A stretch of 64,000 bases of DNA from Candidatus Nanopelagicaceae bacterium (GTDB taxonomy: Bacteria > Actinomycetota > Actinomycetes > Nanopelagicales > Nanopelagicaceae), in assembly GCA_018882885.1 (NCBI GenBank), contig VERG01000003.1:28667-92666 (forward strand), written 5' to 3'. The notes below the pieces were generated by a model. That model had not been told where the DNA came from and searched no databases. It saw only the letters and a list, made by a program, of their open reading frames with translations. This document shows, piece by piece, positions 36,899-47,708 of the stretch (position 1 is its first letter; the number at the start of each line of letters is the position of its first letter). The translations under genes and the position numbers were made by a program.

Positions 36899-38289
36899 TA
36901 CTTCTCGTCAATAGCGGTTAGAATCAATTTTCCTAGGGAATTTACATCGCCTGCACCCAATGTAATGATTACATCTCCTGGTTTAGCAAACTCTGCAACA
37001 CTCTCCACCACCGTAGGCATAGATGGTTCATAGGTAACTTTCTCGCTCGGCATCCTGCCAGCGATTAACGCTGAGGTAACACCGGCTACTGGTTTTTCAC
37101 TTGCAGGATAGACCTCCAATAGAAATGTGTGGTCAGCCAAAGAGAGAGATGCGGCAAATTCTTGCGAAAAAGCTTTAGTACGGGAGTATCTATGGGGTTG
37201 GAAAATCGCGATTACTCGACCGGATCCAGCAAAAATCCGCGCAGTCTGCAAGGTTGCAGTGATTTCTGTTGGATGATGTCCATAATCATCAACCACTGTC
37301 ACCTTGTTAGCGCTGCCCTTAATCTCAAACCTTCTGCGCGCCCCGGTAAACAACTTCAATCCCGCCAATAAATCTTGAACCGATGCGCCTAATCTAAGTC
37401 CTGATGACAATGCAGCTGCCGCGTTGAAGAGATTGTGGCGTCCAGTTATAGCCAGCTCCATCTCACCAAGTATTCTTCCCTTCCAGGTAACCCGTGCAAC
37501 TGCGTAATTTGCAGCTACATGTATCCGATCTAATTTCAGATCGGCATCCAAACTTTCTCCATAAGTTATTAGCTCAATTCCTCGGGATTGCAGATCTGGC
37601 AGCTCGTTCAATAAACGCTTAACTCCAACATCATCGCTACAAGCGACGAGAAAGCCGCCGGGTTGAATTGTCATGACGAACTCCGCAAAGAGTTGGTCGA
37701 TCGCCGAGATATCAGCAAAATTATCAACATGATCTAATTCGATATTTGTGATGATTCCACCAAAAGGTTTATAAGCAACAAAAGAACCATCAGATTCATC
37801 AGCCTCAACCACAAAGATATTTCCAGATCCTTGATGTGCGTTGGTTCCAGAGTTTCGAACCGTTGCACCGATAGCGAAAGATGGATCGAGTCCACAATGT
37901 TGCAACGCCACAGTGAGCATCGAGGTAGTAGTGGTTTTGCCATGCGTCCCAGCAACGGCAACGGATTTATAACCCGTCATTAACTCGGATAGTGCTTGGG
38001 CTCTCTCCAAGATAGGAATCCCGGCAGATTTTGCCGCTATTAGTTCAGGATTACTCTCTGGAATAGCGCTGGAGCGAATCAAAAAATCAGCGCCAATTAC
38101 ATTAGCTGCATCATGACCAACAAATGTAATGATGCCCAAATTACGCAAGCCAGCCAAATTAGATGAATCATTTAAGTCAGAGCCAGAAACCTTTGCACCG
38201 CGCGCAATCATGATGCGAGCGATTCCGCTCATCCCAGATCCACCGATACCAACGAAATGAGCATGAGAGTTAGGCCAATCTCTACTCAT
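36898..38289 (-). CDS. murC: UDP-N-acetylmuramate--L-alanine ligase
   Basis: The 463-residue ATP-dependent ligase adds the first alanine of the stem peptide. FVGIGGSGMSGIARIM is the N-terminal UDP-binding segment, VAVAGTHGKTTTTSMLT the ATP P-loop, EADESDGSF and NIELDHVDNF the catalytic acidic regions, VVDDYGHHPTEI and IFQPHRYSRTK typical C-terminal blocks. It overlaps murG by four bases. Confidence 0.97.
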   Translation of the reverse strand: MSRDWPNSHAHFVGIGGSGMSGIARIMIARGAKVSGSDLNDSSNLAGLRNLGIITFVGHDAANVIGADFLIRSSAIPESNPELIAAKSAGIPILERAQALSELMTGYKSVAVAGTHGKTTTTSMLTVALQHCGLDPSFAIGATVRNSGTNAHQGSGNIFVVEADESDGSFVAYKPFGGIITNIELDHVDNFADISAIDQLFAEFVMTIQPGGFLVACSDDVGVKRLLNELPDLQSRGIELITYGESLDADLKLDRIHVAANYAVARVTWKGRILGEMELAITGRHNLFNAAAALSSGLRLGASVQDLLAGLKLFTGARRRFEIKGSANKVTVVDDYGHHPTEITATLQTARIFAGSGRVIAIFQPHRYSRTKAFSQEFAASLSLADHTFLLEVYPASEKPVAGVTSALIAGRMPSEKVTYEPSMPTVVESVAEFAKPGDVIITLGAGDVNSLGKLILTAIDEK

Positions 38290-39401
38290 TTTCTATCACC
38301 ACTTTTGGGTTCCAACACTCCAAGTGCTAACTCTGCAATTCTTTTCCCAGCTGCGCTATTTGATCCAATCTCGGTGGATTTAAATTTGCCGGCTTTCACC
38401 AGAGCTTCGCTTAGGTTTTGTATTAACCAACTCGCTGTGAACTCCTCATTTTTGACCATTACCGCAGCACCCTTACCCTCTAAGGCTTTGGCGTTATCAA
38501 TCTGTTCACCATTTCCATGTGGCAAAGGGACCAAGATTGAGAACTTGCCCACCGAGGCTAATTCAGAACAGGTAACCGCGCCGCTTCTGGCTATCACTAA
38601 ATCGGCGCTGCCATAGATTGCTGTCATGTCATGAAAATACGGAAGTGGTAGATAACTCTCTGTTCTATCAGGAAGTTGGTTATTCATTCCTACGGCATGG
38701 ATTATTTGAATACCTGAGAGCTGCGGTAACGCCTGCGCCACTACCCCATTCATATATTGCGAACCCTGTGAGCCTCCGAAAATTGCGACTAGTGGTTGTT
38801 TTGGATCCAAGCCCCAAGTTCGGCAGTGCTCCCTCTTAAAACTTTCGCGATCCTTTATCTGAGCCACTTCATTTAGAGAGCTTCGAATCGGCATGCCAGT
38901 TAGCACCGCGCCTGGCCATTGCTTTCTTACCGCCTCAAAATTAACGGCGACCAACTTGGCAAAACCACGACCCAGTTTGTTGGCCCATCCCGGCTTCGCA
39001 TTTGCTTCGTGAATAACTATCGGAACACCTTTTAGAAATGCGGCCAGGTAGGCAGGAGCTGCTACATAACCACCAAAACCAATTAAAAGATCAACCCCGC
39101 GCAAAGCCTTAATAGCTTGAAAAGTTGAAACCACAAGACGAAATGGAAACAGAAAACTCTCTCCATCTAAGGATCTCGGCAAAACTACTTTTTTTATAGT
39201 GTGAAGTGAGTAGCCACGTTTTGGGACAAGTAGAGCCTCTAAGGCCCCGTCGGTGCCGAGAAAAGCACACTTGGCATCAGCTCTGATCTTTCTGATTTCA
39301 TCAGCCACAGCAAGTGCAGGTTCAATGTGCCCGGCAGTTCCGCCACCGGCAAACAAAATGACAGGCGGATTTTTGAGTTTCGCATTAGGAGCTGCTGACA
39401 C
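38286..39401 (-). CDS. murG: Lipid II synthase MurG (GlcNAc transferase)
   Basis: The 371-residue GT28 glycosyltransferase adds GlcNAc to lipid I on the inner membrane face. VILFAGGGTAGHIEPALAVADEI is the N-terminal glycine loop, IGFGGYVAAPAYLAA and HEANAKPGWANKL follow, AIFGGSQGSQYMN and VIARSGAVTCSELASVGKFSILVPLPHGNGEQ bind UDP-GlcNAc. The start is GTG. Four bases separate it from ftsW. Confidence 0.97.
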   Translation of the reverse strand: MSAAPNAKLKNPPVILFAGGGTAGHIEPALAVADEIRKIRADAKCAFLGTDGALEALLVPKRGYSLHTIKKVVLPRSLDGESFLFPFRLVVSTFQAIKALRGVDLLIGFGGYVAAPAYLAAFLKGVPIVIHEANAKPGWANKLGRGFAKLVAVNFEAVRKQWPGAVLTGMPIRSSLNEVAQIKDRESFKREHCRTWGLDPKQPLVAIFGGSQGSQYMNGVVAQALPQLSGIQIIHAVGMNNQLPDRTESYLPLPYFHDMTAIYGSADLVIARSGAVTCSELASVGKFSILVPLPHGNGEQIDNAKALEGKGAAVMVKNEEFTASWLIQNLSEALVKAGKFKSTEIGSNSAAGKRIAELALGVLEPKSGDRK

Positions 39402-39405
39402 AGCC

Positions 39406-40584
39406 CTATCCTCTCGCAGCTCGGACCGCTTTTCGCTCTTTTATTTCAGCAGCAATTTCTGGGTCGCGCCGCATAACGCCAAGCACAAATCCGATCGCTA
39501 AAAATGTAGCTAACAGCGAAGAACCGCCGTATGAAATGAAGGGCAAGGTAACTCCTACCACCGGCATGACACTGATAACCGTTCCAATATTAAGTATTAC
39601 CTGGAAGGAGAGCCAGCAGCCAACACCGGCACAGGCGTATCTTTCAAAAGAGTTATTTGCTCTTAGCGCAACTCTAAATATCCCTAAAATTAACAGAGCA
39701 AATAAGGTCAAAACTGCGATGGTGCCAAGCAAACCTAACTCTTCGCCAATTACTGAAAAAATAAAATCAGTGTGAGCCGCCGGCAAATTTCCCCATTTTT
39801 GTTTGCTGCTTCCCAGCCCAGTTCCAAAAGGACCACCTGAGGCTAATCCCATAATGCTATGTGCTTGTTGCCATCCAACACCTTTGTAGTTTTCATCGGC
39901 GAAAGGATCAAAGAAGGCAGAGAAACGGTTCATGCGATTACTTGATGTCAAAATCAAGAAGGCAAAGGCGGACCCGATTCCAGCGCCTAAGATGGCAAAT
40001 ACCTTCATGGGAATTCCAGCAATAAACAAGACTCCGCCAACAATTCCAGCAACCACAACCGCAGTTCCAAGATCTCTACCTAGCAAGATCAGAACCATGA
40101 TTATCAAGATTCCCGGAACAATCAATGGCGCAGCATTACTTACCAGCCCTTGCTCAGATTTATTATCATGAATCCTTAATCGCAAGGCGCACCAAATGAT
40201 GATGCCGAACTTTGCAAATTCACTAGGTTGTAGAGTGAATGATCCGATGCCAATCCAGTTGGTATTTCCACCCACAGTTTTTCCAAGCCCTGGCACTTGG
40301 GGCAAAATCAAAAGTAAGGCGGAAACAACTAAAGAAACCCGGGCAACCGGAACCCATAACTCCGCTCTTAGTTTCATCGCAACCCATGCAACTCCTACTG
40401 ACAGGAGAAGGAACAAACCTTGGCGTAATACAATTGCAAAGGAATTGCCTGATTCATTCAAGGCGGTGACAGATGAAGCGCTCAAAACCATCACTAAGCC
40501 AAGAGCTGACAGCGCTACTACTGAACCCAGTATTAGGTAATAGGCAGAAGCTGGGCGTGAAAAAAGTGATTTGGAATTACTCAT
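39406..40584 (-). CDS. ftsW: Lipid II polymerase / division protein FtsW
   Basis: The 392-residue SEDS protein has about ten membrane helices and polymerises lipid II into septal glycan with FtsI. Characteristic segments are GGNTNWIGIGSFTLQPSEFAKFGIIIWCALRL, GRDLGTAVVVAGIVGGVLFIAG, GGPFGTGLGSSKQKWGNLPAAHTDFIFSVIGEELG and VTLPFISYGGSSLLATFLAIG. Position between murD and murG favours FtsW over the elongation paralogue RodA. It overlaps murD by eight bases. Confidence 0.96.
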   Translation of the reverse strand: MSNSKSLFSRPASAYYLILGSVVALSALGLVMVLSASSVTALNESGNSFAIVLRQGLFLLLSVGVAWVAMKLRAELWVPVARVSLVVSALLLILPQVPGLGKTVGGNTNWIGIGSFTLQPSEFAKFGIIIWCALRLRIHDNKSEQGLVSNAAPLIVPGILIIMVLILLGRDLGTAVVVAGIVGGVLFIAGIPMKVFAILGAGIGSAFAFLILTSSNRMNRFSAFFDPFADENYKGVGWQQAHSIMGLASGGPFGTGLGSSKQKWGNLPAAHTDFIFSVIGEELGLLGTIAVLTLFALLILGIFRVALRANNSFERYACAGVGCWLSFQVILNIGTVISVMPVVGVTLPFISYGGSSLLATFLAIGFVLGVMRRDPEIAAEIKERKAVRAARG

Positions 40585-41938
40585 TTAAATACCCCTTAAC
40601 CGCTTCAGAAAAAAGCTGACCACGCTCTGCGTAATTTTTAAACTGGTCCATGGAGGCACAGGCCGGCGCCAATAAGACCGTATCTCCTGATTGGGCAAGT
40701 TCTTTCGCCAACCCAACTACCTTCTTCATCAAATCTAGGGAATTTGAGTACTCCTTTATCTGATGAATAGGAATCTCGGGAGCACCATCCTCAAGCGCCT
40801 TGGCAATTATGGGGGCATCGCTGCCAATCAAAATAGCTGCTTTTATTCGAGATGAGCAGTTCTTTACTAGCTCATCCATAGTTGCTCCTTTAGCTAAACC
40901 TCCAGCTATCCAAATCGATTTCATCTGAGAGTTCAGCGCCGCCATTGCAGCGTGTGGATTTGTTGCCTTGGAGTCATCAATCCAAATAACTCCATCTCTT
41001 TCTGCCACTACCTCAAGTCGGTGATGATCAAGTTTGAAGCTCCGTAATGCCTGGGCAATTGATTCTGCTTTACTGCCGACTGAGCGAGCTAAACCAGCGG
41101 CAGCCATCGCATTTAGAACATTGTGTGGAACTGCAGGATTTATATCGGAGAGTTCAAACAGCGCCTCCGCCTCATCTGAGACAAATGCTCGATCTACAAT
41201 CAAATTCTCGACCAAACCAATTTGGTGAGGTTTTGGAGTTTCAAGCGAAAACCAGATAATCGGATGGGTCAGATTTTTAGCACGCTGAACTATTGCCGAA
41301 TCTAAAGCGTTGAGAATGAGATATTCGGCATTGTTTGTGATCTTGAATTTAGCCTTCGCGTAGTTATCAAAGCTTCCATGCCAATCTATATGGTCCTCAG
41401 CAATGTTCAATATGGCAACTGAGATGAACTTAGCCTCTGCACTCCACTCCAATTGAAAGGAGGAGAGCTCAAGAATCAAAAACTCGGCATCGGTGTTAAC
41501 CACCGCTTCTATTGCGGTCAAACCGATGTTTCCACATGCTATTGCGTTATGTCCATCTGCTACCAGCATCGCCTCAGTCATCTGAACCGCTGTGGTTTTG
41601 CCATTTGTGCCAGTTAGTGCCAGCCATTTTTGTTGGGGCTTGAGCTCTTGCTTTACCCGCCAAGCTAAATCAATCTCGCTGATGATTGAGATGCCAGCTT
41701 TTTTTAACTCGAGAATTAGCGGGTTATCAACCTTCCAACCAGGTGATACAACCGCAAAATCAACTGAACTTAAATCTAACTTTGACAAATCATTGAAAAT
41801 CCCAGTGCCAGTTAATTTTTCATCTATCAAAATAGTTTTTGCATCTTTAGAACGCAAAAACTCAATAGTGGGCGCTCCGGTTACCCCGGCGCCAAAGACC
41901 ACTATAGATTTGCCAGAAAGGCTGGAAATGAAACTCAC
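40577..41938 (-). CDS. murD: UDP-N-acetylmuramoylalanine--D-glutamate ligase
   Basis: The 453-residue ligase adds D-glutamate to the stem peptide. KSIVVFGAGVTGAPTIEFL is the N-terminal nucleotide-like fold, LALTGTNGKTTAVQMTEAM the ATP loop, ILNIAEDHIDWHGSFDNYAKAK the metal-binding region, IDDSKATNPHAAMAAL and LLAPACASMDQFKNYAERG C-terminal signatures. I place the start at GTG 41938, two bases after the mraY stop codon; the frame is open upstream to 41992 but those residues match nothing. Confidence 0.96.
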   Translation of the reverse strand: MSFISSLSGKSIVVFGAGVTGAPTIEFLRSKDAKTILIDEKLTGTGIFNDLSKLDLSSVDFAVVSPGWKVDNPLILELKKAGISIISEIDLAWRVKQELKPQQKWLALTGTNGKTTAVQMTEAMLVADGHNAIACGNIGLTAIEAVVNTDAEFLILELSSFQLEWSAEAKFISVAILNIAEDHIDWHGSFDNYAKAKFKITNNAEYLILNALDSAIVQRAKNLTHPIIWFSLETPKPHQIGLVENLIVDRAFVSDEAEALFELSDINPAVPHNVLNAMAAAGLARSVGSKAESIAQALRSFKLDHHRLEVVAERDGVIWIDDSKATNPHAAMAALNSQMKSIWIAGGLAKGATMDELVKNCSSRIKAAILIGSDAPIIAKALEDGAPEIPIHQIKEYSNSLDLMKKVVGLAKELAQSGDTVLLAPACASMDQFKNYAERGQLFSEAVKGYLNE

Positions 41939-41940
41939 TT

Positions 41941-42999
41941 TTAAGCAACCACCCACTGTGCATAGAACAATCCCAAGCCAGCTGCAACACATAGTCCAGC
42001 AATGATCCAGAATCTAATGACTATTGTTACCTCGCCCCAACCCAACAACTCAAAGTGATGTTGCAACGGAGCCATTTTGAATACCCGTTTACCTCCACTT
42101 AATTTGAAGTAAGTGGTTTGAATAATCACTGACATGGTTATGATGACAAATAAACCGCCAAGTGGAATCAGAAGCAGCTCAGTACGTAACGTCATCGCGA
42201 GTCCAGCCAGGCCACCGCCCAGTGCAAGTGAGCCGGTATCGCCCATGAAGATTCGTGCTGGTGAAGCGTTCCACCAAAGAAACCCTCCGCAGGAGCCAGC
42301 TAAAGCGGCAGCAAGTACCGCAAGATCTAATGGATCCCGAACGGTGTAACAGTTGGTACTGGCAGCAACCTCACAACGTTGACCAAATTTCCAAACCCCA
42401 ATCAGGACAAAGGCCAAGAAAGACATAACTGCAGCGCCGCTGGCTAAACCATCCAATCCATCAGTGAGATTGACCCCGTTGCTAGTGCCTAGCACCATGA
42501 GAATCGCCCAGATAACTACTAGTACTACGCCCAGTTTTATTGAGGTATCTCTTACGGTAGACAGGTATTCAGACATTGGAGTTAAATCAAATTCATCTGG
42601 AAAACGTGTGGCCAAAACGCCAAATGCTCCAGCAACTAACGCTTGCCCAAACAATTTTTGTTTGGCGCGCAGACCTAAAGATCGCTGTTTTACAACCTTC
42701 AACCAATCATCCAAATATCCGACAAGACCTAAACCAACTATCAAACCAATTACTAGGAGAGCTGAGGCCGTGAACTCAGCTCCAGTTACGAAATGAGAAA
42801 TCAAATAACCGAGGATGGTCGCGAAAATCAAAACTATTCCACCCATGGTGGGGGTTCCGCGTTTTACATGATGGGTTTTAGGACCATCATCTCTAATCTG
42901 CTGTCCATATCCTTTTCGCGCCAAGAACCTTATGAAGGCTGGAGTAGCGAAGAAGCTGAAAAGAAAGGCCACCGCTCCCGAAATTAAAATACCTCTCAC
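41941..42999 (-). CDS. mraY: Phospho-N-acetylmuramoyl-pentapeptide transferase
   Basis: The 352-residue polytopic enzyme transfers phospho-MurNAc-pentapeptide to undecaprenyl phosphate to make lipid [39 protein letters not shown] with the DD pair, [24 protein letters not shown] and [13 protein letters not shown] are all family-defining. It overlaps murF by four bases. Confidence 0.98.
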   Translation of the reverse strand: MRGILISGAVAFLFSFFATPAFIRFLARKGYGQQIRDDGPKTHHVKRGTPTMGGIVLIFATILGYLISHFVTGAEFTASALLVIGLIVGLGLVGYLDDWLKVVKQRSLGLRAKQKLFGQALVAGAFGVLATRFPDEFDLTPMSEYLSTVRDTSIKLGVVLVVIWAILMVLGTSNGVNLTDGLDGLASGAAVMSFLAFVLIGVWKFGQRCEVAASTNCYTVRDPLDLAVLAAALAGSCGGFLWWNASPARIFMGDTGSLALGGGLAGLAMTLRTELLLIPLGGLFVIITMSVIIQTTYFKLSGGKRVFKMAPLQHHFELLGWGEVTIVIRFWIIAGLCVAAGLGLFYAQWVVA

Positions 43000-44384
43000 T
43001 TTTCATTCTCCTCTTCCCCATTAGCTTTTCTAATTTCAATAAAAGCATTTGCCAACTCTTCGAGGTGTTCCGCTCTAGAGGCCTTGACTAGAACAACATC
43101 ACCAGCTTCCATGGCGGTCTCTAAACTCTTTGCATCTGTCACGCTCTCAAAGTAATGGGTTTGGGTTTGAGTTTGGCTTAACCCATCTAGATAATCTCGA
43201 TTTGCAATCGAAACTAGATGATCGATTCCAAGCTCTCCAACTAAGTGACCAATTCGCTTATGCATTTGAACTGAGTCTGGACCTAACTCATGCATAGTTC
43301 CTAGGAAGGCCCATGATCTCCCACCTCTTTCCTGTGTGAGCAAGACCAAGGTCTTTAGCGCCGCCTCCATACTCTCTGGGTTGGCGTTATATGAGTCATT
43401 AATGAGTAAGACCTCATTTAAGTCATGAATCTCCATGCGCCATTTGCTATTTGCTTCATGTTCCGAAAGCGCTGCAGCAATGCTCTGCGTTGAAACATTT
43501 AGTACATGCGAGATTGCCGCCGCCGCTAAGGCGTTTGGAATTTGATGTAACCCCATAACGCGAAGAGCCACTGGTTCTCGACTCTCGGGCGTAACAAGAT
43601 CAAAATGTGCATATCCACCCCGAAACTCGATATCTGCAGCTCTAACATCGCACTCATGAGACTCGCCAAAAGTAATCTTCTTAACTCCTGCGGTAAAACT
43701 CATCTTCGGTGTGAACTCATCGTAAGTACCTAATACCGCGAAAGCTCCAGATTGCAATGAGTTGATTAATTCACCTTTTGCTTTGGCAATGTTCTCTCTT
43801 GAGCCAAACTCACCAATGTGAGCGTTGCCCACTTTAAGAACCGCACCAACATTTGGGGTAGCCATTTTGGCTAAAGCAGAAATATCGCCGCCATGCCTCG
43901 CACCCATTTCGACAATACAAAAACGGGTACTTGGTTTTGCACGCAACAAAGTTAATGGGACCCCCAAATCATTGTTGAATGAACCTTTGGCTGCAATGGT
44001 TTCACCCTGCCCGCTCAATATCGAATTGAGCATATCTTTGGTAGTGGTTTTACCCTGTGAGCCAGTAATGCCAATTACCTTCAACTCTGACAGAGAATCC
44101 CTTACAAATTTGGCAAGTTTTCCGATTGCAGCTACAACATCAGGGACCAAAATATGTGCTCCGGCAACAGATTTTGAAACTATCGATAGGACCGCTCCGT
44201 TTTGTAGGGCCTGATTAACAAAATCATGTCCGTCAGCATGTTCACCCATTAAAGCCAGAAATACATCTCCCGCTTTAATTTCTCGTGAGTCAAACTTGAA
44301 CTCTGTTTCATTTTGAAGCGAAGCCTCGCCAGAGAGCTTTCCCTCAATAATCTGGGCCATTTGGGTGGCATTCATTTTGATCAT
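42996..44384 (-). CDS. murF: UDP-N-acetylmuramoyl-tripeptide--D-alanyl-D-alanine ligase
   Basis: The 462-residue ligase adds D-Ala-D-Ala. [26 protein letters not shown] is the N-terminal UDP-binding domain, [17 protein letters not shown] the ATP loop, [12 protein letters not shown] and [18 protein letters not shown] the acidic region, [18 protein letters not shown] the C-terminal block. The ATG at 44384 overlaps the murE stop by four bases; a second ATG three codons later is possible. Confidence 0.97.
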   Translation of the reverse strand: MIKMNATQMAQIIEGKLSGEASLQNETEFKFDSREIKAGDVFLALMGEHADGHDFVNQALQNGAVLSIVSKSVAGAHILVPDVVAAIGKLAKFVRDSLSELKVIGITGSQGKTTTKDMLNSILSGQGETIAAKGSFNNDLGVPLTLLRAKPSTRFCIVEMGARHGGDISALAKMATPNVGAVLKVGNAHIGEFGSRENIAKAKGELINSLQSGAFAVLGTYDEFTPKMSFTAGVKKITFGESHECDVRAADIEFRGGYAHFDLVTPESREPVALRVMGLHQIPNALAAAAISHVLNVSTQSIAAALSEHEANSKWRMEIHDLNEVLLINDSYNANPESMEAALKTLVLLTQERGGRSWAFLGTMHELGPDSVQMHKRIGHLVGELGIDHLVSIANRDYLDGLSQTQTQTHYFESVTDAKSLETAMEAGDVVLVKASRAEHLEELANAFIEIRKANGEEENEK

Positions 44385-45880
44385 TTGAGATTCGCTATCG
44401 CTTTTCGCAACTCTGCTTGATCGCTAAAGGGTGTTTTTACCCCATTAATTTCCTGCCCAGTCTCATGTCCCTTACCCAGCACGATCACAGTGTCTCCAGG
44501 TTTGGCGATTCTTGTTGCATACTCAATTGCCGCCGCTCTTTCAACAATGACTTTTTGGTTTTCACCCAAACTCAATCCAACAGTCATCTCTTCAAGAATG
44601 CTCGCGGGATCTTCATTGCGAGGATTGTCACTGGTAAAGATGGCAACATCACAGCCTTCATAAAGTGCTTTGCCCATTAGCGGTCTCTTGGTTTTGTCGC
44701 GATCGCCGCCACAACCCAAGATTCCTATCAACCTAGATTTTGTTATCTCTCTTGCGGTTTTCAAGACCTTTGATACCGCATCTGGTGAGTGAGCAAAATC
44801 CACTAATGCCGTGAACTCCTGTCCATTGGCAATTCTTTCCAAGCGACCCGGAGCGCCCGTCAATGTTGATAGTGATTGACCTATTACCAAGGGGTCAACC
44901 CCGCTATGAGCTGCGATAGCCACTGCAAGTAAGCAATTTTCTAAGTTGTAGGAACCAAGCAAGTTGATATGGCCCTCTATAAGCTGGCCACCTTCTCCGC
45001 GGATTACGACTTCATGCCCTTTGCCATCGCTTTCAATTGATTCAAAATACCAAGTGGCTTTCTTATTGTGCATTGAAAGAGTTCCTAGCGGAATACTAAT
45101 TTCCTTAGCTAGTCGTACTCCGTACTCATTATCAATGTTGATGAATGCAAAATCGCTAATTTCACCTGTGAATAATCTCCGTTTGGCCTGAAAATAACTC
45201 TCCATGTCACCATGGAAATCTAAATGATCCTGCGAAAGATTGGTGAACCCAGCAACTGAAAAGTGCACACCATCGACTCGATGTTGTACAAGCGCGTGAC
45301 TGCTTGCCTCCATGGCTACAGCCCGAATATGTTGCTCCTGCATTACAGAGAGTATGCGATGGACAACATCTGACTCTGGGGTGGTATGTGTTGTGGGATA
45401 GAAATCTTCCCCAATTTTTATCCCTACGGTACCTATCAAACCATTTAGAAAATCTGCAAACTGCCAGATTTGATTAAGCAAATATGTTGTGGTGGTTTTT
45501 CCATTAGTTCCGGTTATGCCAGCAACATACATAGATCGACTGGGTGAATCAAAAAACCAATCGGAGAGAAAACCGATCTGGGAGCGTGGATTCGGCACAA
45601 CCAACACGGGGATTTCTAGATGCTGAAGGGGGTTGGCACCAGAATTGTCAGTTATCACCGCCCTCGCACCACGCTCCACAGCGGTTTGAATGAAGGCGCT
45701 ACCATGAGTTTTCGCGCCCGGTAAAGCAATGAAAATCTCTCCTGCATCAATACTCTTGGAATTACTTGATAATCCAGTGATCTCGATTTCAGAATCTGAA
45801 GTATCAATTGCAACGCCAAAATAGTCAGCCACAGCACCGAGGCGCTTTTTGATTGGGGTAAATCTCTGTATTTCAGCCAT
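44381..45880 (-). CDS. murE: UDP-N-acetylmuramoyl-tripeptide synthetase (meso-diaminopimelate adding)
   Basis: The 499-residue ligase adds the third stem-peptide residue. LSSNSKSIDAGEIFIALPGAKTHG is the N-terminal domain, VAGITGTNGKTTTTYLLNQIW the ATP loop, TTHTTPESDVVHR and SSHALVQHRVDGVHF the substrate region, and the DNPR motif in IFTSDNPRNEDP indicates meso-diaminopimelate rather than lysine. It overlaps ftsI by eight bases. Confidence 0.97.
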   Translation of the reverse strand: MAEIQRFTPIKKRLGAVADYFGVAIDTSDSEIEITGLSSNSKSIDAGEIFIALPGAKTHGSAFIQTAVERGARAVITDNSGANPLQHLEIPVLVVPNPRSQIGFLSDWFFDSPSRSMYVAGITGTNGKTTTTYLLNQIWQFADFLNGLIGTVGIKIGEDFYPTTHTTPESDVVHRILSVMQEQHIRAVAMEASSHALVQHRVDGVHFSVAGFTNLSQDHLDFHGDMESYFQAKRRLFTGEISDFAFINIDNEYGVRLAKEISIPLGTLSMHNKKATWYFESIESDGKGHEVVIRGEGGQLIEGHINLLGSYNLENCLLAVAIAAHSGVDPLVIGQSLSTLTGAPGRLERIANGQEFTALVDFAHSPDAVSKVLKTAREITKSRLIGILGCGGDRDKTKRPLMGKALYEGCDVAIFTSDNPRNEDPASILEEMTVGLSLGENQKVIVERAAAIEYATRIAKPGDTVIVLGKGHETGQEINGVKTPFSDQAELRKAIANLK

Positions 45881-47708
45881 TTGTGCTTACACGGGATTGG
45901 GATTTATTTAATGCTTCTGCAGCAGCAATCTTTGCCTTCAAAGCTTTTTGATCAAGAACATAAGAGTTGGTAGCTGGAGCGGTTGGTGGAATGTGCTGAT
46001 CTTTTAGCACAAAACTCATTACTTTTTTGAATACTGGGCCACCGAGATAGCCACCCCAGTGCAATCCTTTTGGATCTTGAATAGTTACGGAAACTACAAA
46101 CTCTGGTTTATCAGCTGGCGCAAATCCAATAAAGCTTGCTGTATATCCGCGATAGCAACCACATGAATCATCAACTCTTTGTGCGGTTCCAGTTTTTCCA
46201 GCGACGCGATAACCTGGAATCGCTGCTGTTGGTGCGGTACCCGATGCAGAAACCACGCTCTCCATCATCAATCGCATCTTTTGAGCGGTTTCTGCGCTTA
46301 CTACTCGAACACTTTTCTGTTTTCCAGCAGGTGTGTACCTGCCCGCTGCATCGCTAATTCCCTTCACCACTGTTGGGGTTACACGAACACCATCATTGGC
46401 TAAAGTTGCAAAGACTGAAGTAGCTTGCATTGCGGTTACTGAATATCCCTGCCCGAAAGCAACTGTCGGCGCTGTTGTGCCTGACCAATCCTTTACATCA
46501 AGCAGTTTTCCACCCTCTTCTCCTGGTAAGCCGGAACCAGGCTTTTCTCCAACACCAAATTTCTTCAGGTAAGAGTGCAGTTGGTCGTTAGAGAGCATCT
46601 CGCCAATCTTTATCGCAGCTGTATTACTGGAAACCGCCAACGCCCCAGCGATTGTCCATTTCATTACTGGATGAGGATCATGATCAGAGAAAACTTTGTT
46701 TGATCTTCTCAATTTGTCCGGCACGGAAAGAACTGTTTCTGGCCCGACCTTGCCCTCTTCGATAGCTGAAGCAACGGTGATTACTTTGCCGGTTGAGCCA
46801 GGTTCATAAACCTCTTGCACTGATGGGTTTTTCCAGCGGTAAGGATCAACACCTTTAGTATTTCCTGGAGTAAATGATGGATAAGAAGCGTGAGCCAAAA
46901 TCTCTCCAGTTTTCGGATCCATAACAATCACAGTTCCAGACAATGCTTTAGAGGATTTAACTGCGGTGCGTATCGCCTCTTGTGCCACCCATTGCACATC
47001 TCGGTCAATTGTTAATCGGATGGTATTTCCTTTGACCGCTTCGGAAGTAATTTTCTGAGTACCTGGGATTATCGTGCCCCCCGCATTTGCATATGTGTAC
47101 TCACCATTAACTCCAGCCAAGGTTGAGTTCATGCTGTACTCCAAACCTGCTGCGCCGGAGCCTGCGCGATTTATAAAACCAACAACCGCGGCACCCAATT
47201 CGCCCTCTGGGTACTCGCGCACATAGATACGCTCGGCAAAAAATCCCGCCAAACGTTTGGCAAAGCCATTTTTCTCTTGAGATACCTCTGCGTTGTAACG
47301 CTCAACCGCTGCCTGAAGTTCACGCCAAACCGCTGGCTTCACCGATTGGGCGATAACAACATATCTTCTGGTTCCTGTTAGTTGCGCCTCCAATTTGCCG
47401 GAATCAATATCAAGAATTGGGGCGGCGAGTTCGGCCAACCGCTTTGGATAATCAATAATTGCTTGATCCGCCAACACGCGATAGGCAATAACAGAGCGAG
47501 CAAACTCAACTCCATTTACATCGGTAATTGCACCTCTAGGCGCCATTATTAAAGATCTCTTTGCTAACTCCATGTCGGCGCGATTAGCAAACCCTGCAGC
47601 CCTTACCGCTTGGACATCTATTAGTCGAACCGCAAAAACCATCAACAAAACCAGAGAAATTGTCACTACATATCTGATGCGTCGCTCGACTAAAGATTTA
47701 TGGGTCAT
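45873..47708 (-). CDS. ftsI: Septal peptidoglycan transpeptidase FtsI (PBP3)
   Basis: The 611-residue monofunctional transpeptidase crosslinks septal peptidoglycan. It has one N-terminal transmembrane helix (about 12-32), a PBP dimer domain with RSLIMAPRGAITDVNG and REYPEGELGAAVVGF, and a penicillin-binding domain with catalytic S304 in EPGSTGK, S360-S361-N362 in AVSSNTAAIK and the KTG box in VAGKTGTAQRVD. No PASTA repeats follow. It is in the standard place between ftsL and murE. Confidence 0.97.
   Translation of the reverse strand: MTHKSLVERRIRYVVTISLVLLMVFAVRLIDVQAVRAAGFANRADMELAKRSLIMAPRGAITDVNGVEFARSVIAYRVLADQAIIDYPKRLAELAAPILDIDSGKLEAQLTGTRRYVVIAQSVKPAVWRELQAAVERYNAEVSQEKNGFAKRLAGFFAERIYVREYPEGELGAAVVGFINRAGSGAAGLEYSMNSTLAGVNGEYTYANAGGTIIPGTQKITSEAVKGNTIRLTIDRDVQWVAQEAIRTAVKSSKALSGTVIVMDPKTGEILAHASYPSFTPGNTKGVDPYRWKNPSVQEVYEPGSTGKVITVASAIEEGKVGPETVLSVPDKLRRSNKVFSDHDPHPVMKWTIAGALAVSSNTAAIKIGEMLSNDQLHSYLKKFGVGEKPGSGLPGEEGGKLLDVKDWSGTTAPTVAFGQGYSVTAMQATSVFATLANDGVRVTPTVVKGISDAAGRYTPAGKQKSVRVVSAETAQKMRLMMESVVSASGTAPTAAIPGYRVAGKTGTAQRVDDSCGCYRGYTASFIGFAPADKPEFVVSVTIQDPKGLHWGGYLGGPVFKKVMSFVLKDQHIPPTAPATNSYVLDQKALKAKIAAAEALNKSQSRVSTNG

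Noticed and set aside
41939..41992. N-terminal extension of murD
   Set aside because: It runs within mraY in another frame and lacks family similarity; GTG 41938 fits MurD length.
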